From Limnohabitans sp. Jir72 (GTDB lineage Bacteria > Pseudomonadota > Gammaproteobacteria > Burkholderiales > Burkholderiaceae_C), in assembly GCF_003063575.1 (NCBI RefSeq), contig NZ_NESC01000003.1, positions 1-64,000 of the forward strand: 64,000 nt of DNA. Direction: 5' to 3'. The position numbers were made by a program, and so were the translations under genes. The notes under the pieces were generated by a model that saw only the letters and a list, made by a program, of their open reading frames with translations, was not told where the DNA came from and did not search any database. Positions 33,407 through 42,283 of the stretch are shown here, piece by piece (the first letter of the stretch is position 1; each line of letters begins with the position of its first letter).

Positions 33407-33616
33407 TCAGATGCGGGTGGTTTTGTAGTACTGCTGAACGTGTTCGCTCAGCGAGTAGCCGCCGCCGCGCTCGGGCTTGGGCAGTTCAGGCACGGCCGCA
33501 GGCAAATTGTTCTTGAGCACAGTCGGCAACACGCTGGCAGCAGCGGCCACAGCACCAACGGTGGCGGCACCTGCAAACAGACTGCGACGGGAAACAGTGG
33601 AAGATTGATCACGCAT
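33407..33616 (-). CDS. Formate dehydrogenase region Tat-signal peptide protein
   Basis: The 69-residue protein has a Tat motif (STVSRRSLFAGAATVGAVAA) and a short tail with PELPKPERGGGYSLSEHVQQYYKTT. Proteins of this form are regularly found immediately upstream of periplasmic formate dehydrogenase catalytic subunits (the FDH-region Tat protein family), and SLSEHVQxYYxT is their conserved ending. The role is not established; a piggy-back or assembly factor for the complex is likely. It lies 48 bp before fdhA and opens the structural part of the operon. Confidence 0.85.
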   Translation of the reverse strand: MRDQSSTVSRRSLFAGAATVGAVAAAASVLPTVLKNNLPAAVPELPKPERGGGYSLSEHVQQYYKTTRI

Positions 33617-33737
33617 GGTTTTCTCCTAGGCCAAACAAAACAGTTCACCCTTAGGCAAACTTTTGCATATCTCTGATATTAGTGTCAGAAATGGGCAAAA
33701 CCATGAGGGAAAACCGGTACCGACGATGAAATTTATT

Positions 33738-34373
33738 TCAGGCGGAACCCTCCAAAAGGTCAAACGCCTGCGTCTCGACCCCGATGAACGCTTGCGTCAA
33801 CGCCGCCACATGCGCATAAAACCCAGCCCGTGGGTGGGCTGCAATCGCCTGGCACATGGGCAACACCCATGGCAAAACATGCTGTGTAAAAAAGTCTTGC
33901 TGGCGGCTGAGGTTGGCCACGGCCACGTCCTCACCGGCGATCAAGTAGCGCATGACCTCGAACACGTAGGCCACATGGTCTTCTGTTTCGGGCATGGTCT
34001 CGCTGCGGCCCAGGCCCAGTTCAGCCAGCGCCTGACGCAAACGGGCCAAGGGCTTCTCGTTCAAGAAGCCGCTCATGTAGTGCGAACCAAAGAGGTACAC
34101 ATCGGGCTTTCCCACTCCGCCAAACAAGCTGTTGTATTCGGCTTCGATCTGCGAGGCCGTCAATGCCCGGGCGCTGGCCACCAGTTCGCGCCATGGCTCT
34201 TCAAGAAAGGCACCAGCATCGGGCGCTTCTGTCACGGCCACTTGCAATTGGGCCAACAACTCGGCCGAGGGTGCCTGGTAAAACAGCACAGACAGCAAGC
34301 CGTAAATTTCGGCCCGAGCGGTTTCTTCGTCCAGCGCGTGGCTGGCATGGGACAAGTGCAATTCAGAGCTCAT
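33738..34373 (-). CDS. TorD/DmsD-family formate dehydrogenase chaperone
   Basis: This 211-residue all-helical protein belongs to the TorD family of chaperones that guard molybdoenzymes until cofactor insertion and Tat export. Recognisable parts are RAEIYGLLSVLFYQAPSAEL, EAEYNSLFGGVGKPDVYLFGSHYMSGFLNEKPL and LPWVLPMCQAI. Its substrate is most likely the Tat-bearing catalytic subunit encoded three genes downstream. It follows the ferredoxin gene by 6 bp. A 121-bp gap then separates it from the Tat-peptide gene, which leaves room for an internal promoter. Confidence 0.9.
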   Translation of the reverse strand: MSSELHLSHASHALDEETARAEIYGLLSVLFYQAPSAELLAQLQVAVTEAPDAGAFLEEPWRELVASARALTASQIEAEYNSLFGGVGKPDVYLFGSHYMSGFLNEKPLARLRQALAELGLGRSETMPETEDHVAYVFEVMRYLIAGEDVAVANLSRQQDFFTQHVLPWVLPMCQAIAAHPRAGFYAHVAALTQAFIGVETQAFDLLEGSA

Positions 34374-34379
34374 GGGAAA

Positions 34380-36506
34380 TCAATTCAGGGGTTTGTCGCC
34401 CGCCATGCGGACTTGGTTTTCATCGGTGAACATGTCCACCACACGGCAATCGCCACACATCTTCAGGCGCTCCAGCGCCGGGCCCTGGAACATGCTGTGA
34501 CCGGCCAAGCGGCCGAGCATGGTCTCGATGGCCTTGATGGTGCCAAAGGGCTTGCCACAGCGGATGCAACCGTAAGGTGGGCTGTTGTGCAGCACCCGCG
34601 CTTGCGTGCGTTCGGGCAAGAGGGACAAGCGCGGCTGCAAGGTGATGGCTTGCTCGGGGCAAGTGGTGGCACACAGGCCACACTGCACGCAGTTTTTCTC
34701 GATGAATTTGATCTCGGGCTGCTGCGGGTTGTCTTGCAAGGCAGCCGAAGGGCAGGCCCCCACGCAACTCATGCACAGGGTGCATTTGCTGGCGTCGACC
34801 ACGATGGTGCCCAGCGGTGAGCCCGCCGCTGGCAAGGTCAAAGCCGCCGGGCGGGACGGCGCCGCCATGACCGGGGCTTGCGCCATCAGGTGGTCCAAGG
34901 TCAGCTCGAGGTTGCTGCGCTTTTCGGCCTGCACCGCATGCCGCGCCGCCAGGGCCGGACCTGCAGGGGCTTTGACAGCTCGGCCAGACAGGCGCTGGAG
35001 ATCGGCGTCGAGCGAGGCGGCGTTGCCCACTTGCAGCAGTTCAAAGTGCACGCCGTCGTAGCCCAGACCGTTCAACAGGCTTTGGGCCACGGCCATTTGT
35101 TCCATCAGCGCGGTTTTGTATTGGGGGGCTTCTTCGTTGGTCAGCATGACCAACACTTGCCGTGCACCATAGGCCACGGCCGACAGCCACAGCTCAAGCC
35201 CCACGCTGGCGGTGTGCCAGAGGGCCACGGGCATGACGCGGGCGGGCACGCCCTGCATGACCTTGAGCTGTGCACCGCGGCCCAGCTCATCGATCAGGGC
35301 CTGGCCTTGGTCTTGGCTGTGCAACAGCAAAGCAGCATCTCGGCCGCCTGCGGCCTGGTAGGTGCTCAAGAGCATGCGGATCTTCTCGCCCTGCTCGGCA
35401 GGGCGGGGGTAAGTGTAAGTCAAGGCCCCGGTCGGGCAAGCCGTGGTGCAGGCACCGCAGCCCACACACAGGTTGGGGTTGACCTTGATTTGCTGGCGCG
35501 CCTTGTCCGAGCTGATCGCTTCGGCCGAACAGATGTCCACGCAGGCATTGCAGCCCACTTGTTCGTTGCGGCTGTGCGCGCACAGCTTTTGTTTGTAGGC
35601 AAAGAAGCGGGGCTTTTCAAACTCGCCCACCAGCTCGCGCAGCTTGAGCAAGGTCTGCAGGTCCTGCCCATCCCAGCGGAAATAGCCTTGGGGCAAGGCA
35701 TGCGAAGTGAAGGTGGGGGAAGCCTTGGCGCCACGCAGATCGAGCACCACATCAAAGCGTGCACTTTGCGACTGCGGCTCGCGCATGAAATTGATGGCGC
35801 CAACGGCATCGCAGGCCTTGACGCAATCGCGGTGCGAGCTGCAGCGCGACATATCAATTTGGTAGTCCAAGCCAATGGCCTGCTCAGGGCAGGCGGCCAC
35901 GCAAGCGTTACAGCGGGTGCACAGGTCCAGATCGATCGGGTTGCTGGCGTCCCAGCGCACATCAAAGGCACCGAGCCAGCCGGTCAGGCTTTGCAAGCGC
36001 CCGGCCATGACCGGGTAGCGGCGCTCTTGGGCACCGCCCGCGTTGCCTGCACCTTCGGACCAAATGGTGACCTGCATCGCATCGGCCAGCAAGGCGGCTG
36101 CGCGCTCGGCTTGGTCCATCGGGCCCAAAATCAGCAAGCGGCCTTCGCTTTTGTAGGTCACGGTGGCCACCGGCTCAGGCTCTGGCAAACGGGCTGCGGC
36201 CAGCAAAGCGGCCATTTTGGGGGTGGCGTGCGCGGCTTCACGGCTCCAGCCACCCGTCTCACGGATGTTGACAAAACGGATCGGCGAGGTGGCGCCTTCG
36301 GTTTGCTCGGCCAGCTCGGAAAACAAACGTTTTTCTTGCGTGCAGGCCACCACCACGGGCTGGCCGCTTTGCACGGCACGTTGAAAATCACCCGCCTCAC
36401 GGCGGCACAGCGAGGTGTGTTGTTTTAAGTCTTCACCCAGCGCTTGGCCCAGGGTCTGGGCTTGTAAGGGAATGGTTTGGTTGCAGTTGCAAATCAGGGT
36501 CGTCAT
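34380..36506 (-). CDS. Multi-cluster 4Fe-4S ferredoxin-like protein of the FDH cluster
   Basis: A 708-residue cytoplasmic protein with several [4Fe-4S] sites. Visible sets are CTRCNACVAACP, CSSHRDCVKAC, CNACVDICSAEA, CVGCGACTTACP, CTLCMSCVGACP and CVQCGLCATTCP, plus a C-terminal CIRCGKPFG and CGDCRVVDMF. The opening LICNCNQTIPL is shared by its family, regularly found between DUF3306 and TorD genes in beta- and epsilonproteobacterial FDH clusters. A role in maturation or electron transfer for the formate dehydrogenase is assumed. Its start lies inside the end of the DUF3306 gene (74-bp overlap). Confidence 0.85.
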   Translation of the reverse strand: MTTLICNCNQTIPLQAQTLGQALGEDLKQHTSLCRREAGDFQRAVQSGQPVVVACTQEKRLFSELAEQTEGATSPIRFVNIRETGGWSREAAHATPKMAALLAAARLPEPEPVATVTYKSEGRLLILGPMDQAERAAALLADAMQVTIWSEGAGNAGGAQERRYPVMAGRLQSLTGWLGAFDVRWDASNPIDLDLCTRCNACVAACPEQAIGLDYQIDMSRCSSHRDCVKACDAVGAINFMREPQSQSARFDVVLDLRGAKASPTFTSHALPQGYFRWDGQDLQTLLKLRELVGEFEKPRFFAYKQKLCAHSRNEQVGCNACVDICSAEAISSDKARQQIKVNPNLCVGCGACTTACPTGALTYTYPRPAEQGEKIRMLLSTYQAAGGRDAALLLHSQDQGQALIDELGRGAQLKVMQGVPARVMPVALWHTASVGLELWLSAVAYGARQVLVMLTNEEAPQYKTALMEQMAVAQSLLNGLGYDGVHFELLQVGNAASLDADLQRLSGRAVKAPAGPALAARHAVQAEKRSNLELTLDHLMAQAPVMAAPSRPAALTLPAAGSPLGTIVVDASKCTLCMSCVGACPSAALQDNPQQPEIKFIEKNCVQCGLCATTCPEQAITLQPRLSLLPERTQARVLHNSPPYGCIRCGKPFGTIKAIETMLGRLAGHSMFQGPALERLKMCGDCRVVDMFTDENQVRMAGDKPLN

Positions 36507-37071
36507 GTTCGCTCAAGGGCAAGTCTGGCACTGCCGTTGTGGCGTGCGGTGGCGCAGACTTTGCCACAAGCTGCGCTGTTTCTTCGCCTTGCTTGCACAA
36601 ATCAGGGTTTTCATGCGGCAATGCACCCTCAGCCATGTGGGGCTCTGAGGATTCTGGCGGCACCAAATTCATGAACTGGGCACTGACCATCTTTTGCAGC
36701 ATGCCCGCAGGCAAAGGATCGGGGGTGTTGTAGTCGCCAATGTAAATGTCCAGACCATCCATCACATTGAAGTGCGGATCGGCAAACAATTTCTTCACTG
36801 CGAGGTTGCGCACTTCTGCGGGCACGCCTTGCTGCATGTAGGCACCGAACTCAGACCTTGGCGTCAGGGCCTGTGCGTCCTCCAGCGTGGGCAGTGGCAC
36901 AGCTGGGGCCGTGGGCTCTGGCACTGCACAGGCCACCGGGGTGGCCACCGTCACCTCTTGCACGGCTACCGCGGTGGTCCGGGCTTCAAGTGGTTCGGGC
37001 TCTTGCAGAGGCAGTCCTTTGGCCGCCTCTTGCTTGCGGCGCGACCAGCGGCTCAAAAAATGGTCACTCAT
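36433..37071 (-). CDS. DUF3306 family protein
   Basis: The 212-residue product belongs to the DUF3306 family found in formate dehydrogenase clusters. It opens with FLSRWSRRKQEAAKG, has a Pro/Val-rich linker, and the conserved core ALTPRSEFGAYMQQGV...RNLAVKKLFADPHFNVMDGLDIYIGDYNTPDPLP. The C-terminal tail is acidic (LPLSEHDDPDLQLQPN) and overlaps the next gene by 74 bp. No enzymatic motif is visible. It probably helps biogenesis of the enzyme. Its start overlaps the DUF3305 stop by four bases. Confidence 0.85.
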   Translation of the reverse strand: MSDHFLSRWSRRKQEAAKGLPLQEPEPLEARTTAVAVQEVTVATPVACAVPEPTAPAVPLPTLEDAQALTPRSEFGAYMQQGVPAEVRNLAVKKLFADPHFNVMDGLDIYIGDYNTPDPLPAGMLQKMVSAQFMNLVPPESSEPHMAEGALPHENPDLCKQGEETAQLVAKSAPPHATTAVPDLPLSEHDDPDLQLQPNHSLTSPDPGPSAG

Positions 37072-37625
37072 GCGCCACGCCCTCCGGGGCCTTTGCGCTT
37101 TTCGGTGGTGCTGACCGATGCAGGTTGGCCAAAGCGATCGGTCAAGCCCTGAAAGCTTTGTGGGCGCTGGCGTTTTTTGACCTCAGGGACGTAATGGTGC
37201 TCGGCAAATTCTCGGATCCACTGCACCACGTCTGTGGGTGCGGCAATGGTCTCGACCGTTTCCTGGGCATCAAGCCAACGGCCCGCATCGTGGTAACTCA
37301 AGCTCACGGCCTGCGGTTCGGCACGGGCTTCCTGGCCTTCGGTATCGATCATGCGCCACATGACAAACCAGCACGGCGTGGGCGATGTGGCATTGAGCCA
37401 ATAGCCTTCGGCATCATCGGGATACAAACGGACCGGCCAAAGAGGGTAAAGCCATTGCGACGCATCGGGGGTTTCACGCAAGCACCGCACGGTCTGGCCA
37501 AAACTGGCCTCTTGCAAAACCACATCGTCCAGCACCCATCGGTGACTTTGCCAACGGGCCATGGGGCCCTGTACCGGCTCGCGGCGCATCAGCACAGCGA
37601 CATCAATTTGGGCTTGGGTGTTCAT
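37068..37625 (-). CDS. DUF3305 family protein
   Basis: A 185-residue protein of the DUF3305 family, partner of DUF3306 in FDH clusters. The conserved parts are IDVAVLMRREPVQGPMARWQ, LYPDDAEGYWLNATSPTPCWFVMWR and AVSLSYHDAGRWLDAQETVE. The C-terminus is basic (PEVKKRQRPQSFQGL). I chose the ATG at 37625 because MNTQAQIDVAV matches the family start; a TTG at 37643 overlapping the histidine kinase stop is possible. Function is unknown. Confidence 0.85.
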   Translation of the reverse strand: MNTQAQIDVAVLMRREPVQGPMARWQSHRWVLDDVVLQEASFGQTVRCLRETPDASQWLYPLWPVRLYPDDAEGYWLNATSPTPCWFVMWRMIDTEGQEARAEPQAVSLSYHDAGRWLDAQETVETIAAPTDVVQWIREFAEHHYVPEVKKRQRPQSFQGLTDRFGQPASVSTTEKRKGPGGRGA

Positions 37626-37639
37626 GCAGGCATTCTCGA

Positions 37640-39193
37640 TCAACTGGGCAACATGTCATCTGTGGAAGGCAAACGGAGTAAGAATATTGTGCCCTGCCCC
37701 GGTTGACTGGAAAAATTCAAGGTCCCACCGTGCGATGCCACAATCGATTGACTGAGCCACAGGCCCACGCCCATACCTTCTGATTTGGTGCTTTTGAACA
37801 GGCTGAACACTTGCGCCTGCTTTTCCAACGAAATTCCCGTTCCATTGTCTTCAATCTCCAGCTCAAGGTAAGCGGAAGACACCCATCCACGGACCTGCAA
37901 TACACGCTGACGGTGCTCAATATCGCCCATGGCATCGATGGCATTGGTCACCAAATTCAACACCACTTGGTGCAGCTGTGTCGCGTCGCCATACAAATAG
38001 AAGCTGTCATCAAATTGAGTGACAACTTGCACCTTATTTTGTACGGCCTTGACTTGCACGATGTCCAGAACGTCCAGCACCAGTTGTTTGAAATCGAGTT
38101 TGGAAAATTCGCCCTTGCCTGTGCGAAACAAGTTACGCAATTTGCGAATGATGTCAGCAGCGCGCTGGGTATCACTGACGATGTGACTGGCCACGGTATC
38201 GAGCAACTGAGGGTCAGCTGGGCGTCCTCCTTCAATGGCTGACTTCATCAAACTCTGAATCAGCTCAGCGTGCAGCAAGGTGGCTGCCAGAGGCTGGTTG
38301 AGTTCATGCGCGAAACTGGCCACCAAAGCGCCCATGCCCGCACTCTTGTTGGACAAGGTCAACTGTCGGATGATCTCTTCGCGTTCTGCCAGCAAGTCCG
38401 ACAAGGCTTGAGAATGTTGCTCTGCCAGCAGCGCATGTTCTTGCTGCCGTGCGAGCTGCTCCTGCACTGCCATTTTCGAGCGATGCGCCTGGTCGATGAA
38501 GATCTGCATGAAGCCGACACTCAGAAGGACGATGCCACCAAATTGCCCGGCGAACACCACCGCGTGGTCCCATGAAGCCTCGTACACATCCACCGAGCCC
38601 ACACCGGTCATCATGGCCAAGGCCTTGATGCCCAAACTGCCCGACAGCACCAGGCCAGCCCACTTCACGGAAGTCGCGCCGAGGCTGTCATGGCTTTCAG
38701 CCATGCGGCGTCCCGACAAGTAATACTCCATGCAATTGAGGGCGTAGAACGAATAGAACACCACCATGATGGTGCTTTCGGGTGCGCCCGAAAAATGCAG
38801 GCCAAAGCTCAAGCCCAAGGTCAGCACGTTGAACAGGCCCATGCCCCACATCCAGCGGGCATCGGGTGGCCCATCCAGCGAGCGCAAAGCGATTTGACGT
38901 CCCCAATTGCCCAAAGCCATCAACAACTGGCCGAACACGACCACATGGTCAATGTGGATCAGGCCCTTGCTGCCCAACACGCACAGGCTGAGCGCGCTCA
39001 AAATACCCGAGGCGCTCCACAGCACCGCCACAGGGCTGCGAAATCGCGCCAGCCCGTACCACAAAGCTGCGTGCAGCATCAGGTACAAAAAAGCATCTAC
39101 CCAAAAGAGGATTTGCACATCCAGATTCAAAAAAAGCCTCCTTGGCCAATCGGGTTGGTCAATCCCGTGATGAGCCCAATAAGGCCCAGACAC
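37640..39193 (-). CDS. Membrane sensor histidine kinase, orphan
   Basis: A 517-residue kinase with about seven N-terminal membrane helices (residues 28-235), a short coiled coil (about 240-285), the H-box ASFAHELNQPLAATLLHAEL with phospho-acceptor His296, and ATPase motifs LHQVVLNLVTNAIDAM, EDNGTGIS and GMGVGLWLSQSIVASHGG. It starts with GTG at 39193; an inner start is possible. No response regulator gene is present in the window, so its partner lies elsewhere. It is placed directly between the NAD-linked and periplasmic formate dehydrogenase operons and ends next to DUF3305, suggesting control by formate or by respiratory state. Confidence 0.88.
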   Translation of the reverse strand: MSGPYWAHHGIDQPDWPRRLFLNLDVQILFWVDAFLYLMLHAALWYGLARFRSPVAVLWSASGILSALSLCVLGSKGLIHIDHVVVFGQLLMALGNWGRQIALRSLDGPPDARWMWGMGLFNVLTLGLSFGLHFSGAPESTIMVVFYSFYALNCMEYYLSGRRMAESHDSLGATSVKWAGLVLSGSLGIKALAMMTGVGSVDVYEASWDHAVVFAGQFGGIVLLSVGFMQIFIDQAHRSKMAVQEQLARQQEHALLAEQHSQALSDLLAEREEIIRQLTLSNKSAGMGALVASFAHELNQPLAATLLHAELIQSLMKSAIEGGRPADPQLLDTVASHIVSDTQRAADIIRKLRNLFRTGKGEFSKLDFKQLVLDVLDIVQVKAVQNKVQVVTQFDDSFYLYGDATQLHQVVLNLVTNAIDAMGDIEHRQRVLQVRGWVSSAYLELEIEDNGTGISLEKQAQVFSLFKSTKSEGMGVGLWLSQSIVASHGGTLNFSSQPGQGTIFLLRLPSTDDMLPS

Positions 39194-39316
39194 ACGGTCG
39201 ATGATAGGCAGTGATTATGCGGTCAAGGCCCGGATCTGGTCATCGAAAAGCATGCGCATGCTGGGACCCGGCTGCACCCGAGCAGGACGAAGCTGAGAGG
39301 GCTCCAAGGCGCATGA

Positions 39317-42283
39317 TCAAGGCATCAAAGCGTGGGTCCCGTAGCCGGCCACAGCAGAAGGCACGCCCCCCGCCCGGATGGCCACCGCGCAGTACTTGAA
39401 CTCTGGGATTTTCCCAAACGGGTCCAGCGCCGCATTGGTCATCAGGTTGGCCGCCGCTTCGTAATACGCAAAGGGCACAAACACCGCACCTGGGGGAGTG
39501 CCATCGTCGCGCCTGACATGCAGGGTGACTTGGCCCCGGCGCGATTGGATCGTGAGCGCATCGCCTGTGCTCAAGCCCAATGGGGCCATGTCGCCGCCAC
39601 ACATCGATGCCGTGGCCATGGGCTCGATGGCGTCGAGCACGGTGGCGCGGCGGGTCATGCTGCCCGTGTGCCAATGCTCGAGCTGACGCCCGGTGATCAG
39701 CACAAAGGGGTATTGGGCATCGGGCCGCTCGTTAGCAGGAATGATGTCAGCGGGCACCAGATTCACGCGGCCGTCTTCGGTCGCGAAATGGTCAATAAAA
39801 ACCGTGGGTGCCCCCGGGTCATCCGCGGTCAAGCAAGGGTAAGTGACGCTGGACTCGCGCTGCAAACGGTCCCAAGTGATGCCCGAGATGGCGGAGTGCA
39901 TGGCACGGCGCATTTCGTCATACACCTCGGCCACGCCATCGAACTCGCCTTCATAACCACAGGCCAGTGGACGGCCACGGCCCCAATCCCCTGTGGGGGT
40001 CAACTGGGTGTGGGAAGCATAAGCGCCTATGCGCTCGGCCATCTGCTGGATGATCCACAAATCGGGTTTGGCCTGGCCGGGTGGGTCGATCGCTTGCTTG
40101 CCCAATTGCACCATGCGGTCGGTGTTGCTGACGGTGCCGTTTTTCTCGGGCCAAGCGGTCGCGGGCAACACCACATCGGCCAGCCAGGCGGTTTCGGTCA
40201 TGAAGATGTCCTGCACCACCAAATGCTCGAGCGAGGCCAAGGCATGGCGGGCATGGTTCAAGTCCGGGTCGCTCATGGCGGGGTTCTCGCCCATGATGTA
40301 CATGCCGCGCACCTTGTGCGCATCGGCCTCGGGTGCCAAGATCTTGTGCATGATTTCCACCACCGTGTAGCCCGGTTGGGCATCCAGCGGGGTGCTCCAG
40401 AAGTCCTCAAACCAGGCGTGCGCCGCCCCGTTGGTGACGCGTTGGTAGTTGGGGAACATCATCGGGATCAAGCCCGCGTCTGAAGCCCCTTGCACGTTGT
40501 TCTGGCCACGCAAAGGGTGCAGACCCGAGCCGGGTTTGCCAATCTGGCCAGTCACGGTGACCAAGGCGATCAAGCAGCGGGCATTGTCGGTGCCGTGGAC
40601 GTGCTGGCTCACGCCCATGCCCCACAAGATCATGGCGCCTTTGGCTTTGGCAAACTCGCGTGCCACTTCGCGCAAGGTTTCTGCTGGCACGCCGCAAATG
40701 GGTGCCATCGCCTCGGGGCTGTAGCCTTTGACGTTTTCTTTCAGGGCTTCGTAATTGTTGGCCCGCTGGGCAATGAAGTCCTGATCGGCCAAGCCTTCTT
40801 CGATCACCACATGGATGAGCGCATTGAGCATGGCCACATCGGTGTCGGGCTTGAACTGCAAGGTGCGCCAGGCGTGCTTGCCAATGTCGGTGACCCGTGG
40901 ATCGGCCAGCACGATTTTGGCGCCGCGCTTGGCGGCATTTTTCATCCAGGTCGCGGCCACAGGGTGATTGGCCGTCGGGTTGGAGCCAATGACAAAAATC
41001 AAGTCTGAGTGTTCGACGTCATTCACCTGATTGCTCACTGCGCCTGAGCCCACGCCTTCCAGCAAAGCGGCCACGCTGGAGGCATGGCACAAGCGTGTGC
41101 AGTGGTCGACGTTGTTGGAGCCAAATCCGGTGCGCACCAGTTTTTGGAACAAGTAGGCTTCTTCGTTGCTGCCTTTGGCTGAACCGAAACCGGCCAAGGA
41201 CTTGGGGCCGAATTGGTCGCGCAGGTCTTTCAAGCGGCCAGCGCCCAAAGCCAGCGCTTCTTCCCAAGTGGCTTCGCGGAACACCTCAGACCAATCGGCA
41301 CCGTGCTCGGACATGCTGCGGTTCAAACGGTTCAGCAACTCTGGATCTTTGGAAACCCCGTCCTTGCGGATCAAGGGCACTGTGAGGCGTTGGGGACTGG
41401 CGGCGTAGTCAAAGCCAAATCGCCCTTTGACGCACAGGCGGCTGTGGTTGGCAGGCCCGTCGCGCCCGTCCACGCTCACGATGACGTTGTCCTTGACGTT
41501 GTAGGTCAACAAACAGCCCACGCCGCAAAATGGGCACACCGAATCGACCTTTTTGTCGACCACTTGCGTGCCCACTTGGGTTTTGGGCATCAAGGCGCCT
41601 GTGGGGCAGGCCTGCACACATTCCCCACAAGCCACGCAGGTGCTGTCGCCCATGGCATCGCCCAGGTCAAACACGATCTCGCTGTGCGCGCCGCGCGAGG
41701 CGTAACCAATGACGCCATTGACCTGCTCTTCACGGCAAGCCCGAACGCAGCGGTTGCATTGGATGCAGGCGTCCAGGTTCACGGCCATGGCGGGATGGGA
41801 GACATCGGTCTGCGGCTGTTCGCGGCGCAAAGCTTTCAGCTCAGGGCGCACCGTCACGGCCATGCGGCTGGCCCAGTCGCTCAGTTCACCGTGCTGCCCC
41901 GTGTCGGTAGCTGCACCCTGACCGGTCACGTCAGCGTCGTTCCATTTGTGTCCCACGTCGGGCATGTCAGACAGCAGCATCTCCAGCACCATCTTCTGGC
42001 TTTTGACGGCGCGCTCACTCTGGGCCTGCACTTGCATGCCCTCGGTGGCGCTGCGGCAGCAACTGGGGGCCAGTGTTCTCTCGCCTGCAATCTCGACCAC
42101 GCAAGCGCGGCAATTGCCGTCGGCGCGGTACCCGTCCTTGTAGCAAAGGTGGGGGATATCGATGCCATGGCGCTTGGCGGCCTTGAGGATGGTTTCGCCC
42201 TCATAGGCATGGATGGTTTGGGCGTCGAGCTTGAATTCGACGGTTTTGGGGGTCACTTCGGACAAAGAGGTCGGTGCGTTCAC
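39317..42283 (-). CDS. fdsA: NAD-dependent formate dehydrogenase, catalytic (alpha) subunit
   Basis: A 988-residue cytoplasmic subunit oxidising formate at a bis-MGD metal centre. Domain order: a [2Fe-2S] ferredoxin domain (Cys47, 58, 61, 75), a NuoG-like His-Cys cluster region, two [4Fe-4S] clusters (CIQCNRCVRAC; CVACGECVQACP), the CPFCGVGC cluster, and the catalytic domain with Cys399-His400 in CTRLCHASS. Translation starts at GTG 42283, overlapping the beta-subunit stop (GTGA). No Tat signal is present. With a fused beta subunit and this length it resembles Methylobacterium FDH1 (tungsten type) as much as FdsA; the metal cannot be told from sequence. Confidence 0.93.
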   Translation of the reverse strand: MNAPTSLSEVTPKTVEFKLDAQTIHAYEGETILKAAKRHGIDIPHLCYKDGYRADGNCRACVVEIAGERTLAPSCCRSATEGMQVQAQSERAVKSQKMVLEMLLSDMPDVGHKWNDADVTGQGAATDTGQHGELSDWASRMAVTVRPELKALRREQPQTDVSHPAMAVNLDACIQCNRCVRACREEQVNGVIGYASRGAHSEIVFDLGDAMGDSTCVACGECVQACPTGALMPKTQVGTQVVDKKVDSVCPFCGVGCLLTYNVKDNVIVSVDGRDGPANHSRLCVKGRFGFDYAASPQRLTVPLIRKDGVSKDPELLNRLNRSMSEHGADWSEVFREATWEEALALGAGRLKDLRDQFGPKSLAGFGSAKGSNEEAYLFQKLVRTGFGSNNVDHCTRLCHASSVAALLEGVGSGAVSNQVNDVEHSDLIFVIGSNPTANHPVAATWMKNAAKRGAKIVLADPRVTDIGKHAWRTLQFKPDTDVAMLNALIHVVIEEGLADQDFIAQRANNYEALKENVKGYSPEAMAPICGVPAETLREVAREFAKAKGAMILWGMGVSQHVHGTDNARCLIALVTVTGQIGKPGSGLHPLRGQNNVQGASDAGLIPMMFPNYQRVTNGAAHAWFEDFWSTPLDAQPGYTVVEIMHKILAPEADAHKVRGMYIMGENPAMSDPDLNHARHALASLEHLVVQDIFMTETAWLADVVLPATAWPEKNGTVSNTDRMVQLGKQAIDPPGQAKPDLWIIQQMAERIGAYASHTQLTPTGDWGRGRPLACGYEGEFDGVAEVYDEMRRAMHSAISGITWDRLQRESSVTYPCLTADDPGAPTVFIDHFATEDGRVNLVPADIIPANERPDAQYPFVLITGRQLEHWHTGSMTRRATVLDAIEPMATASMCGGDMAPLGLSTGDALTIQSRRGQVTLHVRRDDGTPPGAVFVPFAYYEAAANLMTNAALDPFGKIPEFKYCAVAIRAGGVPSAVAGYGTHALMP

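Noticed and set aside
39194..39316. Possible fdsD between fdsA and the histidine kinase
   Set aside because: All minus-strand frames in this 123-bp gap are short and none resembles the delta subunit.
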